Positions 32,796 to 41,590 of a stretch of 64,000 nucleotides of DNA are shown here, one piece after another. Source of the DNA: an uncultured Chryseobacterium sp. (GTDB lineage Bacteria > Bacteroidota > Bacteroidia > Flavobacteriales > Weeksellaceae). The stretch lies in NCBI GenBank assembly GCA_913776245.1, contig CAJYLO010000020.1, positions 1-64,000 on the forward strand, given 5' to 3'. Numbering within the stretch: the stretch's first letter is position 1; every line of letters begins with the position of its first letter. The notes under the pieces were generated by a model. The model was given only the letters and a program-made list of their open reading frames with translations. It had not been told where the DNA came from and did no database searches. The position numbers and the translations under genes were made by a program.

Positions 32796-33524
32796 ATGAA
32801 AAAAAAATCACTAATAGTTATTACTTTTTTCTTGTTAAATAATATTTTCTCACAAACTTATCAGTTTGATTATTTGATTAAATATGCAATGGCAAATCAT
32901 AAGAATGGTTTCTCAAAATCCAATGATCAATTTGTAAATCCCAAAGAGTTATTTTATTATGGTAGTTTTTCGCCTACAATTGATAAACAAGGGTATAATC
33001 TTATTGTTTATGATTATAGAACTCATTTGATGCATACTTTTCGAATTTCTAAAACAGATTCACCAAGTGATAGTTCTAAATATATTTATGTCAGCTCAGG
33101 GTATCTTCTTCCAAACGAAAAACTAGAAAAAGAACAAAAAGCACAAGTTTACACTCACACTTTTATTGAAGATATTTCTGGAGGAAAAAAAATGATTCTG
33201 AAGAAATTTAAAAACGAAAAAGCTAAAAAAGCCGATGTTGAAATGACCGGAGATTTTATTAAAATAGATTCTGATTTGAGAGCTTTTTCTTATGTAGAAT
33301 TGTTTAATACAAGAGCAGATTTAGTGAAATTAGAGGATAATGAAACTTATTATCTTCGTGATGCAAAATGGAAAGTTAAAGATTCTGAGGGAGAATATCA
33401 CACGAATATTTACAAAATTCCTTTGACATTAACTTTGGACTCTAGTAAAATAAAACTTCCAAAGGAAAAACCAAAAAGTGCCGAAGAACAAATTGAAGAA
33501 TGGAAAAAAACAATTGTAAGGTAA
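32796..33524 (+). CDS. Secreted hypothetical protein, 242 residues
   Basis: I do not recognise this protein. The start at MKKKSLIVITFFLLNNIFSQ gives a signal peptide; a start four codons earlier is less likely. The mature part is Lys-rich and polar with short beta-like stretches and ends in a charged helix (KSAEEQIEEWKKTIVR). It begins 25 bases after the S9 peptidase stop and ends at a strong terminator, so it is probably cotranscribed with the peptidase. The DNA is more AT-rich than the peptidase gene. No catalytic motif is visible. Confidence 0.65.
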   Translation: MKKKSLIVITFFLLNNIFSQTYQFDYLIKYAMANHKNGFSKSNDQFVNPKELFYYGSFSPTIDKQGYNLIVYDYRTHLMHTFRISKTDSPSDSSKYIYVSSGYLLPNEKLEKEQKAQVYTHTFIEDISGGKKMILKKFKNEKAKKADVEMTGDFIKIDSDLRAFSYVELFNTRADLVKLEDNETYYLRDAKWKVKDSEGEYHTNIYKIPLTLTLDSSKIKLPKEKPKSAEEQIEEWKKTIVR

Positions 33525-33526
33525 AT

Positions 33527-33556
33527 AAAAAGTGTCAGAATTTCTGACACTTTTTA
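33527..33556. terminator. Bidirectional terminator between convergent genes
   Basis: AAAAAGTGTCAG/CTGACACTTTTT with a five-base loop lies between the secreted hypothetical gene and the epimerase gene. Confidence 0.88.
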
Positions 33557-33558
33557 TT

Positions 33559-34425
33559 TTACTCAATTTCCACAGCCCAATCTGCTTTCCAGTTCTCGTT
33601 TTGGTTCAATTTCAGAATCCCGAATTTCTCTGTTAGCTGCTGGTTGTGATTTTCCAGATCGGCAATGCCTTGCCAAGGTTCCAGACAGACGAAATCTGCA
33701 TTTTTTGCCGCCCAAATCCCGAAATACGGAAAATTGGTAAACGAAAAAATAACTTTTCGATTGTTTTTATTATTTCTCAAAACCAATTTCCTGCTTTTCA
33801 TTGTTGTCATTACCAAAGCATCTTTGGAAAATAATTCGTAGGATAAAGGCAAAGTTCTATTTTCAAGTTCTATATTTTTTGTTTCATTGCTGATAAGATT
33901 ATCTACCAAAGGATGGATATCCAGCTTTTCATCATCAGAAAAAACAATTTCATAATCACTGTAGTTCAAGCCGTTTTCTGTGTCAATCGCAAATCCCGGA
34001 TGTGCGCCAAGAGAAAAATACATTTCTTTTTCAGCCGTATTTTTTACTCTATAGGAAACCGTGAGTTTATTTTCAGTTAAAGTATATTTGATTTCCAGAT
34101 TGAATTCAAAAGGATAGATTTTCAGCGTTTCTTCATCCGACTTTAATTCAAAAACGACGTCATTTTCAGAAGATTCTTTTACTGTGAAAATTCGTTTCCT
34201 TGCAAAACCATGACGCGGCAATTCATAAGTTTGACCTTCAAAAATGTATTTGTCATTTTTCAAAGCGCCAACTGTTGGAAAAAGAACAGGACTTTGACCA
34301 CCCCAGAAATCAGGATTTCCGCTCCACATTATTTCTTCTCCGGTTTCGAGGTTAATGAGCGAAACCAATTCTGCTCCAAGTTCGTTAAAAGTTGCTTTAA
34401 GTTTATTGTTTTGAACCGTTATCAT
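33559..34425 (-). CDS. Aldose 1-epimerase family protein
   Basis: The protein is 288 residues, a galactose-mutarotase-like beta-sandwich of the YeaD/LacX-like group. LGAELVSLINLETGEEIMW, RHGFARKR and SLGAHPGFAID carry the conserved His and Arg residues, and FVCLEPWQGIAD contains the catalytic Glu. These enzymes interconvert alpha and beta anomers of sugars or sugar phosphates. No signal peptide, so cytosolic. It is monocistronic, and the sugar cannot be predicted from context. Confidence 0.85.
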   Translation of the reverse strand: MITVQNNKLKATFNELGAELVSLINLETGEEIMWSGNPDFWGGQSPVLFPTVGALKNDKYIFEGQTYELPRHGFARKRIFTVKESSENDVVFELKSDEETLKIYPFEFNLEIKYTLTENKLTVSYRVKNTAEKEMYFSLGAHPGFAIDTENGLNYSDYEIVFSDDEKLDIHPLVDNLISNETKNIELENRTLPLSYELFSKDALVMTTMKSRKLVLRNNKNNRKVIFSFTNFPYFGIWAAKNADFVCLEPWQGIADLENHNQQLTEKFGILKLNQNENWKADWAVEIE

Positions 34426-34537
34426 TTTTATAATTTATATTGATACAAATATCCATATTAATCTTCAAATTAAAAGAAGTCTGTTAACTATCGTCTGAAC
34501 TATTGCAATATTTTCCTAAATTGCCGTTTTATAAGCA

Positions 34538-35707
34538 ATGATAAAAGGATTTAATTTTCTCAAGCGCATCAACAGTTGGGTGGTTTATATGATCCTGACG
34601 GCTATTGTGTTCGGGATTGCGATTTCATCTTTCCTGATGATTGACCAATTGCGTAAACAGGAGATTCAGAAAATCAATCTGATTGCAACAGCACTCAAAG
34701 CTTATACAGATGACGAAATTTCTGCCGATCCGAAAATTCAGGAATTATATCTCGCGGTGATGCAGGATAATACCAATCTCCCGATTGTGGTAACGGATAA
34801 AAAGAAAAATCCGATTTTCCAGGCTAATATTCCGCCTAATATTGAACAGGACTCTATAAAGCTGAAAAATCTTATTCGGAAGATGGAAAATTCTTATGAA
34901 CCTTTCGTTGTAGAACTGCCATCCGGACAAAATCAGTATATTTATTACGATAACTCAGATTTGCTGAATTATTTCCGGTATTATCCATACATTTTAGCCT
35001 TGTTCATCGGTGCCTATCTGCTTTTTTCCTTTTGGTTTCTTAGAACACTAAAAAAAACGGACGAGGGTTTTGTCTGGGCTGGTCTGGCCAAAGAAACGGC
35101 CCACCAGATCGGAACGCCGCTTTCATCTATGATTGGATGGGTAGAAATTATGAAGCTTGAAGATGAAAACAGTTTAGGTGTCAAAGAGCTGGAGATGGAT
35201 GTTAACCGACTGAAAACCATTTCCGAACGTTTTTCAAAAATAGGATCCATTCCTGAACTCACAGATCTTGATATTAATGAAACAGTTCAGCAAAACTTTG
35301 ATTACCTGAAAAAAAGAATTTCAACAAGGGTACATTTTACATTGAGAAAAACATATGAGCCTGTTTTAGTGCCTCACAGCCGGATCCTGATGAGCTGGGT
35401 GATTGAGAACCTTGTAAAAAATGCCGTGGATGCTATGAAAGGCGAGGGAAAACTGGAATTGGCATTATACAAAAAAAACAGAAATATTTACATCGATGTG
35501 ACCGATACCGGAAGCGGAATGACCAAACAACAGATCCGAAATGCCTTCAAGCCTGGGTTTTCTACGAAAAAACGGGGTTGGGGCTTAGGATTATCGTTGA
35601 CGAAAAGAGTAGTAACAGAATACCACCGTGGTGATGTCAGAATTGCACATTCGGAAGTTGGGAAAGGAACGACTTTCAGGATTATTCTGAAGGAAAATCA
35701 AAAATAA
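34538..35707 (+). CDS. Membrane sensor histidine kinase
   Basis: The protein is 389 residues. Transmembrane helices at about 17-35 and 148-168 enclose a 110-residue periplasmic sensor domain. The phospho-acceptor is His189 in AKETAHQIGTPLSS, followed by the N box (ENLVKNAVDAM), G1 (DTGSGM), F box (FKPGFSTK) and G2 (GWGLGLSLTKR). No HAMP domain is obvious. No response regulator gene is adjacent, so it is an orphan kinase in this window. The signal is unknown. The gene is followed after 32 bases by the helicase gene, which has its own promoter. Confidence 0.92.
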   Translation: MIKGFNFLKRINSWVVYMILTAIVFGIAISSFLMIDQLRKQEIQKINLIATALKAYTDDEISADPKIQELYLAVMQDNTNLPIVVTDKKKNPIFQANIPPNIEQDSIKLKNLIRKMENSYEPFVVELPSGQNQYIYYDNSDLLNYFRYYPYILALFIGAYLLFSFWFLRTLKKTDEGFVWAGLAKETAHQIGTPLSSMIGWVEIMKLEDENSLGVKELEMDVNRLKTISERFSKIGSIPELTDLDINETVQQNFDYLKKRISTRVHFTLRKTYEPVLVPHSRILMSWVIENLVKNAVDAMKGEGKLELALYKKNRNIYIDVTDTGSGMTKQQIRNAFKPGFSTKKRGWGLGLSLTKRVVTEYHRGDVRIAHSEVGKGTTFRIILKENQK

Positions 35708-35727
35708 TTTCAACAAAAAAATAAGCT

Positions 35728-35735
35728 TATCTTTG
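35728..35735 (+). promoter_or_regulatory. -7 box four bases from the helicase start codon
   Basis: TATCTTTG is a full match to TAnnTTTG, and the ATG follows after only CAAA. Transcription would start almost at the ATG, giving a leaderless or nearly leaderless mRNA. Confidence 0.5.
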
Positions 35736-35739
35736 CAAA

Positions 35740-37092
35740 ATGAATAAAACCACTTTTGCAGATTTCGAGTTACCGGAAAAGATTCTGGATGTTTTAGCAG
35801 ACCTTAATCTTTTTGAACCAACGCCAATCCAGGAAAAAAGCCTGAAGCCAATTCTTTCCGGCCGCGACGTGATGGGAATTGCTCAGACCGGAACCGGAAA
35901 AACGCTGGCTTATTTACTTCCTGTTCTCAAAACCTGGAAATACAATAAAACCGGAAATCCTACAGTCCTGGTTCTGGTTCCTACAAGAGAATTGGTAGTT
36001 CAGGTTACTGAGATCCTTGAGAAGCTGACGGAAAATCTGACTGCAAGAGTTATTGGCGTTTATGGTGGTAAAAATATTAACACTCAAAAGCTGCTGTTCA
36101 ATGACGGATGTGATATTTTGGTGGGAACTCCTGGTCGTGTAATGGATTTGTCGATTGATAATGCCATTTCGCTAAGAGAAGTTAACAAACTGATCATCGA
36201 CGAGTTCGACGAAATGCTGAATCTCGGTTTCCGTCCTCAGCTGACGCATATTTTTGAGATGATGAAGGAAAAGCGTCAGAACATTCTTTTTTCTGCGACG
36301 ATGACGGAAGCACTGGACGAGATATTGAATGAATATTTTGCAATTCCTGTTGAAATCTCATTAGCACGTTCCGGAACACCTTTGGAAAAGATTGCACAGT
36401 CTGCGGTTCCTGTTGAGAATTTTAATACAAAACTCAATCTGTTGATTCATCTTCTGAAAACTGAGGATAATCTTGAGAAAATCCTGATTTTTGCAAACAA
36501 TAAAAAACACGCCGATTTAATTTTTGATAAACTGGATCACGAATTTCCCGGTGAGTTTGGCGTTATTCATTCCAATAAGTCCCAAAACTTCCGTTTAAGA
36601 GTGATGCAGGAATTCAGTAACGAAGAATTGCGGGGTGTTATTACAACAGATATAATGGCGAGAGGTCTGGATATTCCGGATATTTCGCACGTTTTCAACT
36701 TCGAAGTTCCGGAAGTTCCTGAGCAATACATCCACAGAATTGGTAGGACAGGACGTGCAGACAAAGACGGAATCGCAGTGACTTTCTATACCAAAAAAGA
36801 AGAAGCTCAGCTTCTTGATATCGAATTGTTGATGGACAAAGAAATCAAAAAAGTTGCATTCCCAGAAGAAGTAGCAATCTCAAAAGTCAAAATAGCTTCT
36901 GAGCAGGACGAAGTAAAAATGAAGTTCCTGACAACTGCTAAACTTAACGAAGGCGAATCTGCTTTCCACGAGAAAAAAGACAAGAACAAAAAAATCAATC
37001 TTGGCGGACCAAGCAAGCGAAAAGCACCTAAAAAATTCGGTGCGAATAGAGCGCAGCAAAAAGCGAAGTCGAAAGCTAAGAGAAAGAAATAG
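35740..37092 (+). CDS. DEAD-box ATP-dependent RNA helicase
   Basis: The protein is 450 residues. Motifs in order: Q motif (FADFELPEKIL...PTPIQEKS), I AQTGTGKT, Ia PTREL, II DEFD in IIDEFDEML instead of DEAD, III SAT, and VI HRIGRTGR. The change of the third motif II residue from Ala to Phe keeps both catalytic acidic residues. The tail (390-450) is Lys/Arg-rich and probably binds RNA. Such helicases act in ribosome assembly, RNA decay or cold adaptation. The terminator follows at once, so it is probably monocistronic. Confidence 0.92.
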   Translation: MNKTTFADFELPEKILDVLADLNLFEPTPIQEKSLKPILSGRDVMGIAQTGTGKTLAYLLPVLKTWKYNKTGNPTVLVLVPTRELVVQVTEILEKLTENLTARVIGVYGGKNINTQKLLFNDGCDILVGTPGRVMDLSIDNAISLREVNKLIIDEFDEMLNLGFRPQLTHIFEMMKEKRQNILFSATMTEALDEILNEYFAIPVEISLARSGTPLEKIAQSAVPVENFNTKLNLLIHLLKTEDNLEKILIFANNKKHADLIFDKLDHEFPGEFGVIHSNKSQNFRLRVMQEFSNEELRGVITTDIMARGLDIPDISHVFNFEVPEVPEQYIHRIGRTGRADKDGIAVTFYTKKEEAQLLDIELLMDKEIKKVAFPEEVAISKVKIASEQDEVKMKFLTTAKLNEGESAFHEKKDKNKKINLGGPSKRKAPKKFGANRAQQKAKSKAKRKK

Positions 37093-37093
37093 A

Positions 37094-37123
37094 AAAACGC
37101 CTCAGAATTTTTTGAGGCGTTTT
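37094..37123. terminator. Bidirectional terminator between the helicase and lipocalin-like genes
   Basis: AACGCCTCA/TGAGGCGTT with a T-rich loop is flanked by T-runs on both strands and touches the stop codon of the leftward gene. Confidence 0.85.
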
Positions 37124-37591
37124 TTATTGTTTTTTAATATAAATTCTAAGTATTTTATCAGGAGTTCCATCACCGTTTTCATCCATTTTATCATTTACTA
37201 AAATTTGCATTTCAGTTTTAGTTAAGGAATAAACATTTTTTATATCATGAGTGATTCCATCTATTTTATAATAAATTGTTTTTTCAGAATCATTATAAAT
37301 ATAATTCATCTCTTCTTGATAAGCAATATTTCCGCATTCTCCCGTTTGCGAATTACGGAAATATTCTCCTATAAAAATTCCATTATTTTTATAAATGTAG
37401 TTTGACTTTCTGATACAGTCTGATACAGGAATTGTATTAGAATAGAGAACCGAACCGTCTTTTCCGGAAATTGTTTTCTGATCAATGAGTTTCCATGTTC
37501 CCACAATCAGTGATTCTGGCTTTTCATCATCATCTTTTCGACAAGAAATAATTATTAATGAAGCTAAAGCAAATAGAATTATTTTTTTCAC
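37124..37591 (-). CDS. Lipocalin-like lipoprotein
   Basis: The protein is 155 residues with a lipoprotein signal (MKKIILFALASLIIISCRKDDD, Cys17). IVGTWKLIDQKTISGKDGS at about 29-48 is the opening GxW strand of small lipocalin-like domains of Bacteroidota, followed by strands with YIYKNNGIFIGEY and MNYIYNDSEKTIYYKI. Such proteins are thought to bind small hydrophobic ligands at the membrane, but no ligand is known here. Asp/Glu residues after the Cys fit surface export signals of Bacteroidota lipoproteins only loosely. Confidence 0.78.
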   Translation of the reverse strand: MKKIILFALASLIIISCRKDDDEKPESLIVGTWKLIDQKTISGKDGSVLYSNTIPVSDCIRKSNYIYKNNGIFIGEYFRNSQTGECGNIAYQEEMNYIYNDSEKTIYYKIDGITHDIKNVYSLTKTEMQILVNDKMDENGDGTPDKILRIYIKKQ

Positions 37592-37638
37592 GGTATTAAT
37601 TTTCTACAAATAAAATGAAAATTGATTAATAATGAAAA

Positions 37639-38949
37639 TCAACTCCTGATCCACTTCCAGATCTCCTTCAAAGTCGCTTTATTCCCGTACATCAAAATTC
37701 CCACTCTGTAGATTTTAGCCGCAATATAAACCATTAGTAGAGTAGAAGCAATCAATAGGAAAATTGATAACAAAATCTGCCAAAGCGGCACACCAAAAGG
37801 AATCCTCGCAATCATCGCAACAGGCGAAGTAAACGGGATAATTGACAACCAAAAAGCCATTGGTCCGTCCGGGTTATTCATAATTGTGAAGCTTCCGTAA
37901 AGTCCCAGCATCAATGGAACGATCGCGAACATTGTGAATTGCTGAGTTTCCGTTTCGTTGTCAACTGCACTACCAATTGCAGCATACATCGAGCTGTAAA
38001 AGATGTACCCGAACAAAAAGAAGAACACAAAAACACCGATAATTCCTATATAATTCATATCCAGAAGAATATGAGAAACTTCGGTTGCCATTTGCTGAAA
38101 ATCCAGGTTTTTCAGCATTTCTTCCTGTCCTGCAGGAATATTTTTCTGCATTGCAGCAAATCCTGTATTAAGAAAAAAAGCTGCAGTTACAGACATCGCA
38201 ATCCAAATGATAAATTGAGTCAAGGCTACCAAAGTGACACCCAAGATTTTTCCCATCATCAGCTCAAATGGCTTTACAGATGAAATGATGATTTCCACAA
38301 CACGGTTGTTTTTCTCTTCCAAAACGCTTCTCATTACTCTGACACCGTAAATAATGATGAACATAAAAACAACATACATCAACCCAAAACTCAGTGCTGT
38401 CTTGATTCCGAAAGCCATATCACTTTCCGGCCGGTCACTTTCAGTCACGTTTTGAGAAATGATTTTGAAGCTTTTATCAAGATTGACGATTCGGTCTTCG
38501 GAAATCCCAAGCATTTTGATTTTTTCCTTTTTCAAGATATTGCTTAGGTCGGCAGAAATCATCATTTTAGTATCGACACCCACTTTTTTATTGGTTAATA
38601 GTTTTGTTCCATTTTCCAAAGCATCAAAATTCTTGTCTTTCAGTTCCGGAATGATGAGGATTCCGTCCGAGCCTTTCAGTTCTTTAAGATTTTTAACCAA
38701 AGCATTTTCGGTGTTGGTAGGAACAAAAGTGTAAGTAATATCTTTTGTAGATTTTAACTGGCCTGCAAAAATCCCGCTTTTGTCAACCACTTCAAACTTG
38801 TATTCCGCTTCGTTGGCTTTGAACATAAAGCCAATCAAAGCACCAAATCCAATAATCAGCAACGGCGCTAAAAGCGTCAGAATAATAAAAGATTTTTTCT
38901 TGACCTGCGTCAGGAATTCTCTTTTCGTTATGAGGAATATATTTTTCAT
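37639..38949 (-). CDS. ABC transporter permease, ABC-2/NatB type
   Basis: The protein is 436 residues. A helix at 21-41 is followed by a large periplasmic domain (50-180) and then five or six helices (about 188-420), with VVEIIISSVKPFELMMGKILGV between helices as in NatB/YhaP proteins. The ATPase gene lies directly upstream on the same strand. NatAB-like exporters move sodium ions or drugs; substrate here is unknown. A CTTTGCG-type repeat (38997-39051) sits in the 117-base space between the ATPase and permease genes, inside the presumed operon. Confidence 0.87.
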   Translation of the reverse strand: MKNIFLITKREFLTQVKKKSFIILTLLAPLLIIGFGALIGFMFKANEAEYKFEVVDKSGIFAGQLKSTKDITYTFVPTNTENALVKNLKELKGSDGILIIPELKDKNFDALENGTKLLTNKKVGVDTKMMISADLSNILKKEKIKMLGISEDRIVNLDKSFKIISQNVTESDRPESDMAFGIKTALSFGLMYVVFMFIIIYGVRVMRSVLEEKNNRVVEIIISSVKPFELMMGKILGVTLVALTQFIIWIAMSVTAAFFLNTGFAAMQKNIPAGQEEMLKNLDFQQMATEVSHILLDMNYIGIIGVFVFFFLFGYIFYSSMYAAIGSAVDNETETQQFTMFAIVPLMLGLYGSFTIMNNPDGPMAFWLSIIPFTSPVAMIARIPFGVPLWQILLSIFLLIASTLLMVYIAAKIYRVGILMYGNKATLKEIWKWIRS

Positions 38950-38996
38950 TATAAAATTTAAATATTAAAAAAATGAACTTTTGCTGAGCGAAGCGC

Positions 38997-39051
38997 CTTT
39001 GCGAACCTTAAAACATTTAGTTGTCAAAAAAACTTTGCGAGCTTTGCGTTC
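38997..39051 (+). repeat. CTTTGCG-type intergenic repeat, copy 2, inside an operon
   Basis: It starts CTTTGCGAACCTT and ends ACTTTGCGAGCTTTGCGTTC around a variable middle. It lies between an ABC ATPase gene and its permease gene. Confidence 0.7.
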
Positions 39052-39066
39052 AAACAAAATCGATTA

Positions 39067-39972
39067 TCAACCACGAACAGCATTGATGAAAACCTCATTC
39101 ATACTCGGGATTTTTTCATTGAAGGTTCTTATCGTTCCGGTTTTCAGAAGGTCTTGCAAAAGAATATTCTGATTCTCTGTGTTTTTCAACTCAAAATTGA
39201 ACAAACCATTTGTAGTTCCAAGATTTTCGATTTGATATTTTCTCGTCAGTTCTTCCAGATTTTCAGAATTAACATCCGACAAAACCACAGAAAAAACATT
39301 CTGTTTGAATTGCTCCCGAACATCAAAAACTTTTCCGTCCAGAACTTTCTTGGAATTGTTTATCAATGCTACAAAATCACACATTTCTTCCACGCTTTCC
39401 ATTCGGTGTGTCGACAGGATAATTGTTGTTCCTTCGTTTTTCAGGCGGATGATTTGGTCTTTGATGAGGTTCGCATTTACGGGGTCAAAACCAGAAAATG
39501 GCTCATCCAGAATCAATAATTTCGGACGATGTAGAACCGTTACCACAAACTGGATTTTCTGCGCCATACCTTTCGAAAGTTCACTCAGTTTTTTCTTCCA
39601 CCATTGGTCGATATTCAGTTGCTCGAACCAGAATTTCGCTTGCGAAAGCGCTTCCTGCCGGGACATTCCTTTCAGTTCCCCAAAATACAGAAGCTGGTCG
39701 CCCACCGTCATATTCTTGTAAAGACCACGTTCTTCCGGCATATAACCGATGTTTTTGATGTGTTCCGGATTCAGTTTTTCGCCATCAATCCATACATTTC
39801 CCTCATCAGCTTGGGTGATTTGATTAATGATTCGGATAAACGATGTTTTTCCGGCGCCGTTTGGACCCAAAAGCCCATAAATACTTGCAGTAGGAACTTC
39901 AATCGAGAAGTCCTGGAGCGCAATTTTTTTTCCGGCGTTGTATGTTTTTTTAATATGTTCTGCTCTCAGCAT
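39067..39972 (-). CDS. ABC transporter ATP-binding protein, NatA type
   Basis: The protein is 301 residues from MLRAEHIKKTY; the open frame extends 10 codons upstream but the chosen start aligns with the family. Walker A is LLGPNGAGKTS, the signature LSKGMAQKIQF replaces the usual LSGGQ, Walker B is LLILDEPFSGFD and the switch His is in ILSTHRMES. The C-terminal 80 residues are a DUF4162-like tail. It powers the permease encoded downstream. The gene is preceded by a 370-base stretch with two repeat elements. Confidence 0.92.
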   Translation of the reverse strand: MLRAEHIKKTYNAGKKIALQDFSIEVPTASIYGLLGPNGAGKTSFIRIINQITQADEGNVWIDGEKLNPEHIKNIGYMPEERGLYKNMTVGDQLLYFGELKGMSRQEALSQAKFWFEQLNIDQWWKKKLSELSKGMAQKIQFVVTVLHRPKLLILDEPFSGFDPVNANLIKDQIIRLKNEGTTIILSTHRMESVEEMCDFVALINNSKKVLDGKVFDVREQFKQNVFSVVLSDVNSENLEELTRKYQIENLGTTNGLFNFELKNTENQNILLQDLLKTGTIRTFNEKIPSMNEVFINAVRG

Positions 39973-40037
39973 ACAGATGTTTTTTATTTTTAGGAGCAAC
40001 AAGATTGGTCCTTTGGTTCACTTTTCCAACCCGCTGT

Positions 40038-40126
40038 CCGCTATATCTTTTTTCCCCGGCTAAACCTCACAGGTTTTAAAAACCTGTGAGGTTTCCTCCA
40101 GCGCAAAAAAAGATGCCGCTACCATC
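40038..40126 (+). repeat. Variable-palindrome element flanked by direct repeats
   Basis: CCGCTATATC (40038-40047) and CCGCTACCATC (40116-40126) flank a perfect hairpin at 40062-40094 with 16-base arms (AAACCTCACAGGTTTT) and a one-base loop. Runs of T and A next to the direct repeats pair as in the element at 22331-22421, while the palindrome itself is unrelated in sequence. Confidence 0.75.
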
Positions 40127-40259
40127 GGGGCTATGTTGAGGTTTCGTCTTTACTTTTAAACGGTTTTTTAAACCACACAAAATTAGTTTAAAAAAGGTAA
40201 AAATGTTACAGAATACGAAATTCAAAATATAATATTAATTCTTTGATGAGCGTGAGCGT

Positions 40260-40315
40260 CTTTGCGGACTTTATAGTTTGAGATTTATAAAAAAAACTTT
40301 GTGGACTTTGCGTTC
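40260..40315 (+). repeat. CTTTGCG-type intergenic repeat, copy 3
   Basis: It starts CTTTGCGGACTTTA and ends ACTTTGTGGACTTTGCGTTC. It lies about 135 bases from a variable-palindrome element, the same pairing of repeat types as at 22.2-22.4 kb. Confidence 0.7.
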
Positions 40316-40372
40316 AAAATTCCCATAAACAACTATTTTATTTTAAATTTGCCTAAGCCAAAAGCCAACCAT

Positions 40373-41428
40373 ATGACTCAAGAATTTTTGGGAAATCCCC
40401 AATTCCAGATATCCAATCAACTCGTTTCCGCAAGCTGTCCTTCTAATATCGCATTGATTAAATATTGGGGAAAATACGACAATCAGATTCCTGCCAATCC
40501 AAGTATCAGCTATACTTTGAACCATTGCAGAACCAATACGATGATGGAGTTTTTTGCCGGAGAAGATTTTTCTGTCCAGACTTTTTTAGCAGGAAACGAA
40601 GAGCAAAAATTCGCTGAGAAAATTGAAAAATATTTCAAAAATATTGAGCCATATCTGCCTTGGATTCTGAAGGGAAAATACATCATCAGAACCGAAAATA
40701 CATTTCCTCACAGTTCAGGAATTGCAAGTTCGGCTTCCGGTTTTGGCGCAATTGCAAAATGTCTGATGAATTTTGATGATATTTTTAGTAATAATTCTGA
40801 TGAAGATTTCAAAATAAAAAAAGAAAGTTTCCTGGCAAGATTAGGAAGCGGAAGTGCCTGCAGAAGTCTTTATGAAGGTTTGGTAGTCTGGGGAAAAACT
40901 GAAGAAGTAATTGGCAGCTCGGATTTGTTTGCTGTTCAATATCCCAATGCGGAAATTCATCCGATTTTCAAAAATTTCAACGATTGGGTTTTGCTGATTC
41001 ACGAAGGTCAGAAGTCGGTTTCTTCTACGGTTGGTCACGGCTTGATGAACACTAATCCTTATGCAGAAAGACGTTTCCAGGAAGCTCACGAAAATTTCAC
41101 CAAACTGAAAACGATTCTTTCATCAGGCGATATGGAAGGTTTCATCAAACTCGTTGAGCACGAAGCTTTGACACTTCACGCCATGATGATGATGAGTGAT
41201 CCGGCATTTATCCTGATGAAAACCGGAACTCTGGAGGTCATCAATAAGATTTGGGATTTCAGGAGAATTACAGGTTTGTCATTGTTTTTTACACTAGATG
41301 CCGGTGCTAATGTTCATTTGCTGTTCCCAAATGACATCGACAATGACAGAATTACAGATTTCATCAAAACAGAACTGATTCCGCTCACTCAGAAAGGCGG
41401 AGTAGTGAAAGATGTGATGAGATTTTAA
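40373..41428 (+). CDS. mvaD: Diphosphomevalonate decarboxylase
   Basis: The protein is 351 residues from MTQEFLGNPQ; an upstream extension of 24 codons overlaps repeat DNA and is rejected. GHMP-family features include SCPSNIALIKYWGKYD, the ATP-binding PHSSGIASSASGFGAIAK and SGSACRSLYEG. It decarboxylates mevalonate 5-diphosphate with ATP to isopentenyl diphosphate, so the organism uses the mevalonate pathway, as Chryseobacterium and other Flavobacteriia do. No other pathway gene is adjacent in the window. Confidence 0.92.
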   Translation: MTQEFLGNPQFQISNQLVSASCPSNIALIKYWGKYDNQIPANPSISYTLNHCRTNTMMEFFAGEDFSVQTFLAGNEEQKFAEKIEKYFKNIEPYLPWILKGKYIIRTENTFPHSSGIASSASGFGAIAKCLMNFDDIFSNNSDEDFKIKKESFLARLGSGSACRSLYEGLVVWGKTEEVIGSSDLFAVQYPNAEIHPIFKNFNDWVLLIHEGQKSVSSTVGHGLMNTNPYAERRFQEAHENFTKLKTILSSGDMEGFIKLVEHEALTLHAMMMMSDPAFILMKTGTLEVINKIWDFRRITGLSLFFTLDAGANVHLLFPNDIDNDRITDFIKTELIPLTQKGGVVKDVMRF

Positions 41429-41486
41429 AAAGCCGAAGATTGAAGCTGGAGTTGGAAGTGAAATTATAACGCAAAAGTTAACCCGT

Positions 41487-41558
41487 ATTATTGTCATTCC
41501 GGAGGAATCTAAACTGATATATTTTTCTATGTTGAGATTACTCCGGAATGACAATAAT
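41487..41558. repeat. GTCATTCC-type palindromic repeat, copy 1
   Basis: Inverted arms at 41487-41510 and 41535-41558 are 24 bases each with one mismatch; the core is GTCATTCCGGAGGAATCT. It lies upstream of the GIY-YIG gene. Copies 2 and 3 are at 41921-41977 and 49111-49162. Confidence 0.85.
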
Positions 41559-41590
41559 CTAGAAATATTTATGATAAAAAAACAATATAA

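Larger units (their letters stand above)
40003..40372. other. 370-base gap with a variable-palindrome element and a CTTTGCG repeat
   Basis: The gap between the divergent ABC ATPase and mvaD genes contains the element at 40038-40126 and the repeat at 40260-40315. Just before mvaD, TAAATTTG at 40344-40351 is a possible -7 box, 21 bases before its ATG. No coding frame is credible. Confidence 0.6.
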
